From Sweltsa coloradensis (taxonomy: Eukaryota; Arthropoda; Insecta; Plecoptera; Chloroperlidae): 64,000 nt of DNA. The stretch is taken from contig JAMZAV010001860.1 of assembly GCA_024449915.1 (NCBI GenBank), forward strand, positions 1 through 64,000, in the 5' to 3' direction. The position numbers and the translations under genes were made by a program. Positions 53,526-62,660 of this stretch are shown here, one piece after another (positions within the stretch are counted from its first letter, which is position 1; each line of letters opens with the position of its first letter). Under the pieces are notes generated by a model. The model saw only the letters and a program-made list of their open reading frames with translations, had not been told where the DNA came from and searched no databases.

Positions 53526-54764
53526 TTAAATTCTATGTTTAACGTCATGAGTACAACCTAACTTTGTACCTTCCTTCATAAAAATGTCCTGGAATTCATT
53601 CAATAACTTGACTAATTCCTTTCTGTCATTTTCTGGAAGATGGTCTAGTTTGAAAAGATGTTCTATAGAGGTCTCCTTAGTCTCACTACTTACATTCACT
53701 GTGGGTGTCTTCAGTGACTTTCCAATAGCCTTTGGTACTATTTTTGCTTTTTCCAATCTTCCCACAACAAGCTTAGAAGGCAATCGTAATTCTGCATTGG
53801 TGACATTCATGATCCTTACAGGGATCTTTCTATCTGGTTTAAAATTAACTAAAACCCTTGCAACTGTGATTCCATAAATCTGCACATCTTCAGGTTCTAA
53901 CAACATGTCTCCGTGGGTCATGACTTCTTGGAGGCCGTTACATAACAACTCACAACGAGGAGGGATGACTGTCTCCTCAAGAAGGCGGACAAAACATTGA
54001 TCATGTGTTTTTCCACAAGCTAGTTCATCCTTTGACTGTCCAGCAGGCATAGGTGCTTTCACTTTTCCTTCGTTTGAATTGCTTGTATCCATTTCTTTAT
54101 TGCTTTCACTCAATTTACTGGTATCACTAGTTGGTCTGGAGGTTTTGGTTTCCTCTCTGAATTCATTTAAAATTCTTTTTATCTCCGTCAATGCCTTTTG
54201 ATTTTCCCTCATTCTTTCAGCTTGTAAATTCGGGGTTGATATTCCAGCAGCGATATCAAATAGTGGCACCATGTTGTAAGATTTTCCTCTTATCTTTACA
54301 ATGCCCTGAGCCACTTGGATCTCCACATCGAACTTGGACAAGAAGTCTCTCCCAAGAATTCCATCAGCTTCCAAGTCTACATGGTCAGCTAGTACTAGAA
54401 CTTCCTGGTTAAAACTATCTTTTTCCCGGCAAAGAACTATCTCTGTCTTTCCTTGAACCGGTATTACATGACCTGACGCACTTATAAGGTCCCTTACTTC
54501 CTTCTGACTGATTGTTAACCCTTTAACAACATTGGGCATAACTATTGATGTAACTGCTCCTGTATCTAATAGAAAATGAAATGTTCTTCCCTTGACTATC
54601 AATGGTATAAACATGGCTATCTTATTTCCGATATAAGAGACCATAGACCTTAAAACTTGTCGTAGGCTTTCGCGGCCGGAGTCAATATAAAACACTTGGC
54701 TGTCGGGTGTCGCCGCGTCCATGATAGATGAAAACTGACGTTTCGGACCGGTTACACGGTCCAT
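53526..54764 (-). CDS. D protease
   Basis: A 412-codon frame. Retropepsin site in FHFLLDTGAVTSIVMPNVVK (near residue 70) and ADGILGRDFLSKFDVEIQ (near 135). The remainder links to RT and ends CTHDVKHRI. The first 40 residues come from the fold-back duplication (54,640-54,911), so the natural start is not visible. Confidence 0.88.
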   Translation of the reverse strand: MDRVTGPKRQFSSIMDAATPDSQVFYIDSGRESLRQVLRSMVSYIGNKIAMFIPLIVKGRTFHFLLDTGAVTSIVMPNVVKGLTISQKEVRDLISASGHVIPVQGKTEIVLCREKDSFNQEVLVLADHVDLEADGILGRDFLSKFDVEIQVAQGIVKIRGKSYNMVPLFDIAAGISTPNLQAERMRENQKALTEIKRILNEFREETKTSRPTSDTSKLSESNKEMDTSNSNEGKVKAPMPAGQSKDELACGKTHDQCFVRLLEETVIPPRCELLCNGLQEVMTHGDMLLEPEDVQIYGITVARVLVNFKPDRKIPVRIMNVTNAELRLPSKLVVGRLEKAKIVPKAIGKSLKTPTVNVSSETKETSIEHLFKLDHLPENDRKELVKLLNEFQDIFMKEGTKLGCTHDVKHRI

Positions 54765-54911
54765 CTTCAGAGTTTAAAAACACTTGAAGGGTACTTACAC
54801 AGAACGAACCTACTCGGTCCAGCTCGTCTGTGCAAGTCACCCCCACGTCAGTTTTCATCTATCATGGACGCGGCGACACCCGACAGCCAAGTGTTTTATA
54901 CCATAGACCTT
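54640..54911. repeat. Fold-back duplication in D
   Basis: A perfect 56-bp inverted repeat (54,686-54,741 and 54,845-54,900; TATAAAACACTTGGCTGTCG and onward) with a 103-bp spacer, enclosed by a 12-bp direct repeat ACCATAGACCTT at 54,640-54,651 and 54,900-54,911. It lies at the gag-protease junction. Confidence 0.92.
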
Positions 54912-56139
54912 GTCTTGTTTTTCCATGATCTCCTTTCCTTAGAATAAAAGTGATCTAACTTGACAAATGATAATTCCTGCGTTTTACTATCATCTACAAT
55001 TTTAGTTTGTTTTTTGTCCTTACATGAAACTTGAATCTGAGTTTTGTTTTGATTTTGCCCCCGTGACAGTTTTTTTGGTAGTCTCCCCCATCTCGGGACA
55101 CAGGTGGGAGGGTTTACTAGTTTGGGTACTGTTGGGTTTGATTTTTGTTTGCACCATCTGGAAGTGTAGTAGCTGTAGGGGCTACTTTGGTTGACTGTTG
55201 ACCTGAGAAACAATACTTGGAATAGTGGCCTATTTTGCCACATTTGTAACAGGTCACCTGTTTCTTCAACTGAGTCTGAAATTTATTGCTTTGTGAAGGA
55301 CACACGTTTTTAAAATGGCCAACACCTCCACATCCATAACATTTCCTTTCCAGTTTTTGAGAATTTCCCTGGCGTGTTTCTGTTCTTTGGTATTTATTCT
55401 GAGGCAACAGATACTTTTGTAACGGCTTGTCAAAATATGCAACCGTTCTGCTTGTACCACTATTATTATTGTGCTTTGCCTGAGATGACTCTGCATCACA
55501 CGCCTGACTGACTCGCGAACCTGATTTTCTCACTAACAAATCATTTTGTTCTTCCTGTTTTGCAATCTTTAACGCGTCTTTAAATGTTTCTGGGTTTCGA
55601 GAAAGCACAAATCTTTGTATGTTTTCTTTTAGTCCTTTCAAAAACTGCGCTAGCATTGATTCCTCCAGATTTAATCTGCGCCAACGGTTTTCTGTTGCGT
55701 CTGTTCCTAGTTTCAAAGTTTTTTCAGCTAACAAACGGATTCGAGTTGCATATGTCTCAGCATTTTCAGTAGGTTTCTGTATACAATTCAAAAACTTTTG
55801 TAATGAATGTACACGCAATGGATCCTCGGCAAATCGGTCAATCAATGCTGTTTTAAATTCTGACCAACTTGTCAGAGCTTTCACATCAGGGTTAGCTTTG
55901 ATAAATTCTTTAGCACTCCCCTGCAATTTACGTTTTGCTAAAATAATTTTATTTGATTCTGACCAATTTCCCAAAGTTCCAGTTTCGTCAATTGCCTCAA
56001 AAAAATCATTAATGTTTTCTGCTTCTTTGTCACCAGTAAAATCATCGAAAAGAAACAACAAACTTGTTTCCATGCGGTTTGTATTTACACCAACAGCATT
56101 TCCAACTACTTGATGCTCAGTTGCTGGTCTAGTAGCCAT
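54912..56139 (-). CDS. D gag
   Basis: Main frame 55,117-56,139 from the ATG at 56,139 (MATRPATEHQVVGNAVGVNT). Capsid motifs: AENINDFFEAIDETGTLGNW and LNCIQKPTENAETYATRIRL. Two zinc knuckles: CYGCGGVGHFKNVC and CYKCGKIGHYSKYC. A second frame (54,896-55,243) covers the junction to protease. The ORF is otherwise intact. A possible splice donor (GTAAGT) lies in the leader near 56,195. Confidence 0.88.
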
Positions 56140-56221
56140 ATTTTCACAATACAAAACACAGTTTTTCTAGCTCAAAAGTTTCGTGTATATAAACACTTAC
56201 TTTACTGGAGTAAAATAATCC

Positions 56222-56238
56222 CAACCCGCTGTCACCAA
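56222..56238 (-). promoter_or_regulatory. D primer binding site
   Basis: Minus strand after the LTR: TTGGTGACAGCGGGTTGGG, with TGG one base from the LTR edge. Similar in its first bases to the B site. Confidence 0.6.
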
Positions 56239-57396
56239 TGTAATCAGGCTCAATATGGGTAAAAAATGAGAGGATTTTGGATTAAGGGATTCTTTAAGGT
56301 GGTTTCAAAACTAAAGCATAAAAAAATTCTAACAAGTGATTTATTATCCAAGATAACTTTTTGGTAGCGTTATATTGAGCTGATTGTTCAACAATTTTAA
56401 ATTTACAAACTTATTATTACATTACTTTCATTACTTTTTAAAAATGTCATAAACACAATGTTTCTTTTTAAATTTAAATCTGAAAAAAATCTCAAATGAA
56501 AAGGCAGTGAGTATTTTACTTCCAGGATTAGAAAAGACTGTGCTTTGTTTTTAATTAAAATTATTATTTAAATGACTCCCATTTACTTACTGACATTTGC
56601 AGATAATCCAAATTTGGTTCACAGTTTCACTGTTCACTAACTGCCCAAGACTCTCTCGAAAACATCCGCGTCGAAGCTTTTATTGCTTACACAAATATCA
56701 CAACAAAGTAATCAAAAAGTCATGACAATTTGGGGAAACTTCTAGATTTTGAGAATAATGTGTTGTTCTGCCTCTCCATCTGGATGATGAAACAAGCACT
56801 CAGCATGACGTTATGCTCACTTGTTTTTGAATAACAATTCCTATGAAATATTATTTATACTCTACCTTCCAAATAAATGATGTATTATAGTCCGTCTAGT
56901 TCTAAGATAAATTGTTAGATTAAATTGCATAAATCAAAGTAATTTAATTCTTTTGAGAGATTCAAATAGGGAATTTTAATAATGTTAGAAAAATCGAATC
57001 AGCATCTTTATCTGATATTTAGAAATGCCAAATAATATCAAAATAAATTTAAACAACTTTAAAATGTGACGTTACTACAATCTCTTATGGTTGGATGAAC
57101 TATAATAATTCATTACTGGGTATTTGAGCAATCTTCTAATCACTCAACTAATGACTCGGTCATGATGTTGACAAAAACAACTTAGGAAATTGATTTCACA
57201 AGATTATTTCCCAAGGCTTTTATAAGCTTGGTGATCAAATAACATGCTAAATTTATTGTTAAAATATAACTTTAAAATTTATACTCCTTATACCATAAAA
57301 CAAAATTATTTCATTGGATATTCTCCTTATACCTAGATCATACATTGTATATATATTTACTGCCATATAATATACCGTAAATCTAGCTTTATTACA
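56239..57396 (-). mobile_element. D 5' LTR (intact)
   Basis: 1,158 bp, starts TGTAATCAGGCTCAATATGG and ends GCTTTATTACA; the outer 6 bp are a perfect inverted repeat. It is the intact partner of the split 3' LTR. It is followed by AAATAAATAAATAAATAA, the tail of R1, and then LINE sequence. Confidence 0.92.
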
Positions 57397-57411
57397 AAAT
57401 AAATAAATAAA

Positions 57412-57903
57412 TAATCAATATGGATTTATTGCCGGTAGCTCAACAGAAAAACTTATGACTCACTTAACGAATGAGTGGTTGATGCAGCTGGACAAAAAAG
57501 TACCTCCGAAGATTGCACTAGTTTCAGTAGATATAAGTAAAGCGTTTAATTGCATCTCACACGAAATTCTTTTTAGGAAATTAAAAACTTTATTTAAATT
57601 TTCGAAGAACTCTCTTGACTGGGTGTCTAGTTTTCTAACAGGGCGAACTGTACAGACGAGAGTTAATGGGCAACTATCGTCTAAACTCAATCCTCAGGGC
57701 GGGGTACCCCAAGGAACTGTTACGGGCCCAGTGTTCTTTAACATGTTTGTTAATGATCTACCACTACAATCATGTCAATTGTAAATCCGTAATGTATGTA
57801 GACGATTTTCTTCTTATCTGCACAGGAGATAGCTACGATAGGGTTATGGAAGAAATCAGTACTAAATATACGCAAGCAAGCAATTGGTACGACTCTAATA
57901 GGC
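57412..57903 (+). pseudogene. LINE 'L', reverse transcriptase core
   Basis: Continues the RT interrupted at 8,090. Frame 57,455-57,784: MTHLTNEWLMQLDKKVPPKI, VSVDISKAFNCISHEILF (catalytic Asp region) and NPQGGVPQGTVTGPVFFNMF. After an indel, frame 57,666-57,935 has MYVDDFLLIC, the YVDD catalytic site, and WYDSNRLL. Frame changes and the nested insertions show it is dead. Confidence 0.9.
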
Positions 57904-57971
57904 TCCTTTGTAAATCAGTTTTTATAACTGAATAGGATAGACGTTAAATAAATAAATAAAAATAAATAAAG
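57904..57971 (+). repeat. Short retroposon tail inserted in LINE L
   Basis: CTTTGTAAATCAG, T-loop, AACTGAATAGGATAGACG, TTAAATAAATA. This is a 5'-truncated insertion of about 68 bp carrying only the 3' tail found in R2 and elsewhere. The LINE frame resumes directly after it (VKLRLC, FLGNELAPTEV). Confidence 0.75.
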
Positions 57972-58101
57972 TAAAACTCAGGTTATGTTTTTAGGTAATG
58001 AGCTTGCTCCAACTGAAGTGACATTAGACAATGAGGTTATTAAAACTTGTAACACAATGAAATATTTGGGCGTATTATTAGATAGGAACCTCAATCGTTA
58101 A

Positions 58102-58744
58102 AGGGGTATTTAACCGCTAAACTCAAAAAATATATTTCATTCAGGCTAACTAGTAATGAATTTAGCAATTAACAGAAAAATTATTGGGGACACCATGACC
58201 TCCCAAAAAATTGTCAAACATGACATTTTTCGAGCTAGGTCCTATCGGCAAAATTCTCCCATAAGAAATAACATGGGGACGATCTTTATGCCCCGTGACC
58301 TTGGAGGATTTTGATCCAAAAAAATATTGGCCATTATTGACGTACTTGACAGCCATTTCTGTAAATTCTCTATATTTTGTTTTGTAATTTGGGCAAGTAG
58401 TTCGGTCAAAATATGCTGATTACCAAGATGGGGTGTGATTTTGTAATGCATATTTTTGAGTGTTTGAGGGTATATTTGGGCACAGTTTCAAGACACGATG
58501 TTATAAAGGGGCATTTTAGATTGGTACTACGCTCTAGTATCTATGTTGACCGAAAAAGAAGCAGGTTAAAGCCGATTTAGAAAATTTTCCAAAACACCAA
58601 TTTTCGCCAATTTCTGGATCAAAAAAATTCAAAAATTCGTGTTAAATCACAGTTACAAGATATAATTTTTTAAACGGTCATTTAAGTGTAGTATTGTGCT
58701 ATAGATCACGTGGTAAAAAATAATTTTTGGGGTTTTTAGCCCCT
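58102..58744. mobile_element. Small DNA transposon (MITE) with TTAA duplication
   Basis: 643 bp interrupting the LINE. Ends AGGGGTATTT and, inverted, AGGGGCTAAA; TTAA on both sides (58,098-58,101 and 58,745-58,748). The LINE reads on across the two TTAA copies. No ORF of interest. TTAA fits piggyBac-type insertion, though the AGGGG ends would also suit a Harbinger-type TWA site. Confidence 0.65.
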
Positions 58745-58748
58745 TTAA

Positions 58749-59640
58749 TAAACATATCTCAAGTACAATATCAAAATGCTATAAAAGACTACATATATTT
58801 AAAAGACTGAGATATTTCCTTACAGAAAAAGAAAGTGTGGCGTTTTACACCAGTTTTGTGAGACCAATTCTTGAATATTGCCCTACTATAACAGGAGTAA
58901 CGACGAAGTATAACTTACGGAAATTAGAACTAACCCAAAATAGGGCATTGCGTATCATTGGTAACAAAAATAAATTAATAACAACGCGGGCGGACAACAA
59001 CATACCTTCTTTCGAATCCAGGCTTAAATACCTAGTCTTAACTAGAATTTACAAAGCATTTCACGAGAAACCAACCTGCAGATATCCAGCCTTGTTTCAG
59101 AAAGCCCGATATAATAGAGGTCTTCGCTCTGTGGCGAACAACAATATAGTAGTGCCGAAAGTGAATAAGGAAACTAGGGGGAAAAGGTCTTTCGGATATA
59201 TATCAACACAGAGGTGGAATTCCTTTCCAACTAGATTGAAAACTGAAAACTCTCCAATTAAGTTCAAATACATGCTAAAAAATATTATTTGTGAATTTAA
59301 AACGTTCTTTTAGGAAACCCGATGCAAATAAGATAGCACACTTCTATTGGATTAGAATTGTATCCGTATGATCAGACGTATGTGTACAAAGAAAAAATGT
59401 ATATAAAATCATATTACTAACTTGGCAATAGATTTATATTAGATATAGATTAGTATTAGCGTTTTTTGGATGAATTGTTAAAATTGTATGTTCTCTATGA
59501 AATACATAATACTAAGTAAGAAATAATTTTTGTTATATTCAATTAAAATAGAATATCTTAATTTAATATAAGGGCATCAAGTAGGAGTGTATCATAACAT
59601 GTAACTTTATTAAAATGTATGTACTAACTACTTTAAATAA
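58749..59640 (+). pseudogene. LINE 'L', C-terminal region and 3' UTR
   Basis: Frame 58,837-59,313: FYTSFVRPILEYCPTITGV, KLELTQNRALRIIGNKNK, FGYISTQRWNSFPTRLK. This is the conserved region after the RT thumb in CR1/Jockey LINEs. The stop at 59,311 is followed by about 330 bp of 3' UTR ending CTTTAAATAAACCCTAATAA and then the AAAT repeat. Confidence 0.85.
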
Positions 59641-59663
59641 ACCCTAATAAATAAATAAAAAAA

Positions 59664-59726
<63 letters not shown>

Positions 59727-59731
59727 ATTAA
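59641..59731 (+). repeat. (AAAT)n tail of LINE L
   Basis: About 20 copies of AAAT/AATA directly after the LINE 3' UTR. Together with the 5' part at 6,394 this shows the LINE is full-length at its 3' end. Confidence 0.9.
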
Positions 59732-59744
59732 ATAACGACCAAAG

Positions 59745-59795
59745 GGGGGTTCTTGGTCCCTAGGGCTGGGATACCCCCCACGATATAATGTGTTT
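59745..59795 (-). repeat. Minisatellite unit, single copy
   Basis: GGGGGGTTCTTGGTCCCTAG and CCACGATATAATGTG, one unit of the family at 1,275-1,465 in the same orientation. Confidence 0.75.
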
Positions 59796-61764
59796 CCTGT
59801 CTTGGACCACTAATACATAATGCCTTTCATGAAGTTATTTTTCTTCGCTATACCTTTAAAAATAATATGAAGAGGTGGTCCTCTGTAAAAGGTTCAAATA
59901 ACAACCAGAAAGCCCAATCAATTTTAACGTTTTTTTTTAACTAAATAGTTTATTTAGTTTTCAGTCCCTAGACCTGCCCTACCAATTAGAGTAGGTTTGA
60001 AAATCTGAATTAATACTTAATACTTATAGTTAATAATACTTTATTTGCTTCCTTGAGAATGAGATTATTGAATTCATAAATTGAATGGGCCAGGTCAATA
60101 AGTGCCCAAGTTACAAAAAATGCGCAAATGAGTTAGGACCGCCATTCTATTCTCCAGGCATAGGGGCATCATATTAATGCAAGAAACACCCAAGTTCGAG
60201 CAATTAAAAGCCATTTACCAGGCGATGAAAACTTGGCTCAAGGCAATAACTGACCAAGTACGTGTTACTTGGTCATTTCTTGCCATGAGGTTGGCGATCA
60301 TGGGACTGCTTATGTAGATATTAACTACAGTAAGGAATCCTCCTCCTCTCCTAGTCTTATTTTATATTGTTATACAAATAATTTAAAATAAAATGATATA
60401 TTTTGGGTAAAAATAAAAAAATTATATTTTTTGGGTAAAATTTAAAAAATATATATGTACACATATATTTTTATTTTTTAATTTATTTTTCAAGTGGCGT
60501 AATAGTTTATTGATATGTGGCTGCAAAGGGGTTAATGGAAAAGGCTTAAAAAATGGTTTTATTCATTAAAATTTAAAAAGTTAATGCAAGAAATGCCCAA
60601 GTGACAACCTCAAGTCAATAACTAACCAAGTAAAAAAAGTTCCCGATTTTTTTCCAGGAAAAGTAAAGTCTAAAAAAAAAATTCCTAAAATAGTATTGTT
60701 ATGTATCTTAAGGTTAAGTAGTGTGCAATTTTGCATGCTTTTAAATTAAAAATTGGCTGCGTTATCTAGTTTTATCGATTTATCTCAGAATGTGGTCTGT
60801 GTAACTTGGTCAGTTATTGACTTGGCCCATTCAATTAAACTAACTATAGCCAACATGTTGTTATTTACACGTATTAAATACGTATCTGCCTACACACGAG
60901 CAATATGCTTATGTATACTTTTCAACGTTAACGCTTTGTTTTTGTATGAATATTTTTTTTAAACATTAATGTGTTATTTTCTTCAAATTGTATTTATATT
61001 TATCGCTCTCTGACTGTGTACCGAGCATTTTTAGAAAACACATATTGATCTGAATCTGTTCTTAGAAGCTTAAGTCTACTACTACAGATAACGTGGTGTT
61101 ATTATTTATCTAATATTGTACACACAATGAATTATTAAATGGACATTTACCCTAAATATTTATTTTTTATCACGTATGGCAAAACAGTGTTGGGGAGTAT
61201 CTAAATCAGTGATTCCCAACCGGTGTGTCACGGCACACCTTGGCTGTGTACGAAGTATGCAATGAAAAATTATCTTAATATGATATTTTATATTGATTCA
61301 ATATATTGTGTTCAATGTTAACTAGAATACCATACAAAAATGCAAAAACGTGCAAAAAAAGGGGCCAAGCCGAAAACGGATACAATAGTGGCTCAACTGC
61401 ATAAAGTGTTTAGATCTAGAAGTGTGGCCGAGCCCATTATTTTGTTTAAAATAATTAATTAATAATTGGTAAGAAATTTCGTCATAATCGGACGAGTGTT
61501 TAGGCCCCTGCGCAACTAACACACAGACTGACACACAAAAACACAACGAATTGCCGAAAACTTGCCACAAAGGACTCCGTTCGCTCCTCTCACTCGTCCT
61601 ATACGAAATAAATATATTAACAAAAATAACATATATCATAAATATATGTATAAAAACATTTACATGTGGACATATCAAAATTAACAGACGCCATTCAAAA
61701 TTAAAAGCTTGGTCGATGAATTTTTAACTTGGTTGTCGTTACTGACTTACCAAAACATAACCAA
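59796..61764. other. AT-rich DNA with CCAAGT/ACTTGG words and a hAT-like end
   Basis: No gene. Words such as AACTTGGTCAGTTATTGAC and GTCAATAACTGACCAAGT recur in both orientations (about 60,095, 60,250, 60,615, 60,805, 61,725), so this may be the body of an element bounded by inverted minisatellite units (59,745 and 61,765). At 61,207 the sequence CAGTGATTCCCAACCGGTGT, then CACGGCACACC, is like the terminus of a hAT transposon; no partner end is seen. Confidence 0.5.
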
Positions 61765-61870
61765 TCCCTAGGGACCAAGAACCCCCTTTTGTCTTATTAC
61801 ACGTTATATTGTGGGGGTATCCCAGCCCAAGGGACCAAGTACCCCCCTTTTGTCTTATTACACGATATAG
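61765..61870 (+). repeat. Minisatellite, right array, first part
   Basis: About one and three quarter units (GGGACCAAGAACCCCCTTTT, GTCTTATTACACGTTATA), opposite in orientation to the left array. Interrupted by a SINE and resumed at 62,320. Confidence 0.85.
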
Positions 61871-62318
61871 GGGTATAAATAAATAAATAAATAAATTTTA
61901 AATTTTATTTAGAGTCTACCCACTCAGTTATATAACTGATTTTCAGTGGGGGACTTTAAATCAAAGCGACCAAGCCAACCCTGCAGGCCCCGACGCAATC
62001 GACGAGTGAGCGATAACCAACCAAAGATCGATATTTTTAATAGGAAATATAGCAATCAGTGGTATGGACAGTGCGAACACCCGCGAATCAACGCCAGAAT
62101 CAACAAGGCCGATTCAGAACAACTCTGAAATTTACTATGTGCTTCGTTGCTAGGAAGGCTCCAAAGTCACCGTTTACAAACTCCTAAGACAAGAACTGAT
62201 GGACTGAAGTCCAAATCAGAAGTTAAAAAACTTCTGACTGTAGCGGGAATCGAACCCTGGACCTTCTGCATTTGAAGCAGATACGCTAACCACAAGACCA
62301 ACGAACCACACAAAAGAC
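61871..62318 (-). mobile_element. tRNA-derived SINE inserted in the minisatellite
   Basis: Minus strand. The head at 62,305-62,236 has GTGGTTAGCGTATCTGC (A box-like), an anticodon-like stem-loop TCTGC-TTCAAAT-GCAGA, and a perfect B box GGTTCGATTCC. The two acceptor strands do not pair, so it is not a working tRNA. The body runs to about 61,960 and the tail (AATCAGTTATATAACTGAG, then TAGACTC and AAATAAA) matches the hairpin tails elsewhere. The minisatellite reads GGGGTAT before and ACCCAGCCCC after, which places the insertion. Confidence 0.75.
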
Positions 62319-62660
62319 CCAGCCCCAGGGACCAAGTACCCCCCTTTCGTCTTATTACACGTTATATCGTGGGGAGTATTGCCTCCCTAGAGATCAAGTA
62401 TCCCCCTTTCGTCTTATTACACGTTATATCGTGGGGGGTACTCCCTCCTTAGGGATCAAGTACCCCCTTTCGTCTTTTTACACGTTATATCGTGGGGGGT
62501 ATTCCATCCCTAGGGACCAAGTACCCCCTTTCGTCTTATTACACGTTATATCGTGGGGGGTATTCCATCCCTGTGTGGGGTACTCCAGCCCTAGGGCTAG
62601 GATACCGGGGGAGGGGTATCCCATCGCTAGAGCTGGGATACCGGGGGTATTCCATCCCAG
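62319..62660 (+). repeat. Minisatellite, right array, second part
   Basis: Four units of about 62 bp (GGGACCAAGTACCCCCTTTC, GTCTTATTACACGTTATATC, GTGGGGGGTATTCCATCC), then a degenerate end with GGGATACCGGGGG repeats. Reverse orientation relative to 1,275-1,465. Confidence 0.88.

Noticed and set aside
61322..61678. 118-codon minus-strand ORF
   Set aside because: Low-complexity composition (ERSERS, runs of Phe/Val/Cys), no motif, lies in AT-rich repeat DNA.
62236..62305. Functional tRNA gene on the minus strand
   Set aside because: B box is perfect but the acceptor strands do not pair and the T stem has mismatches; it continues into a SINE body and tail.
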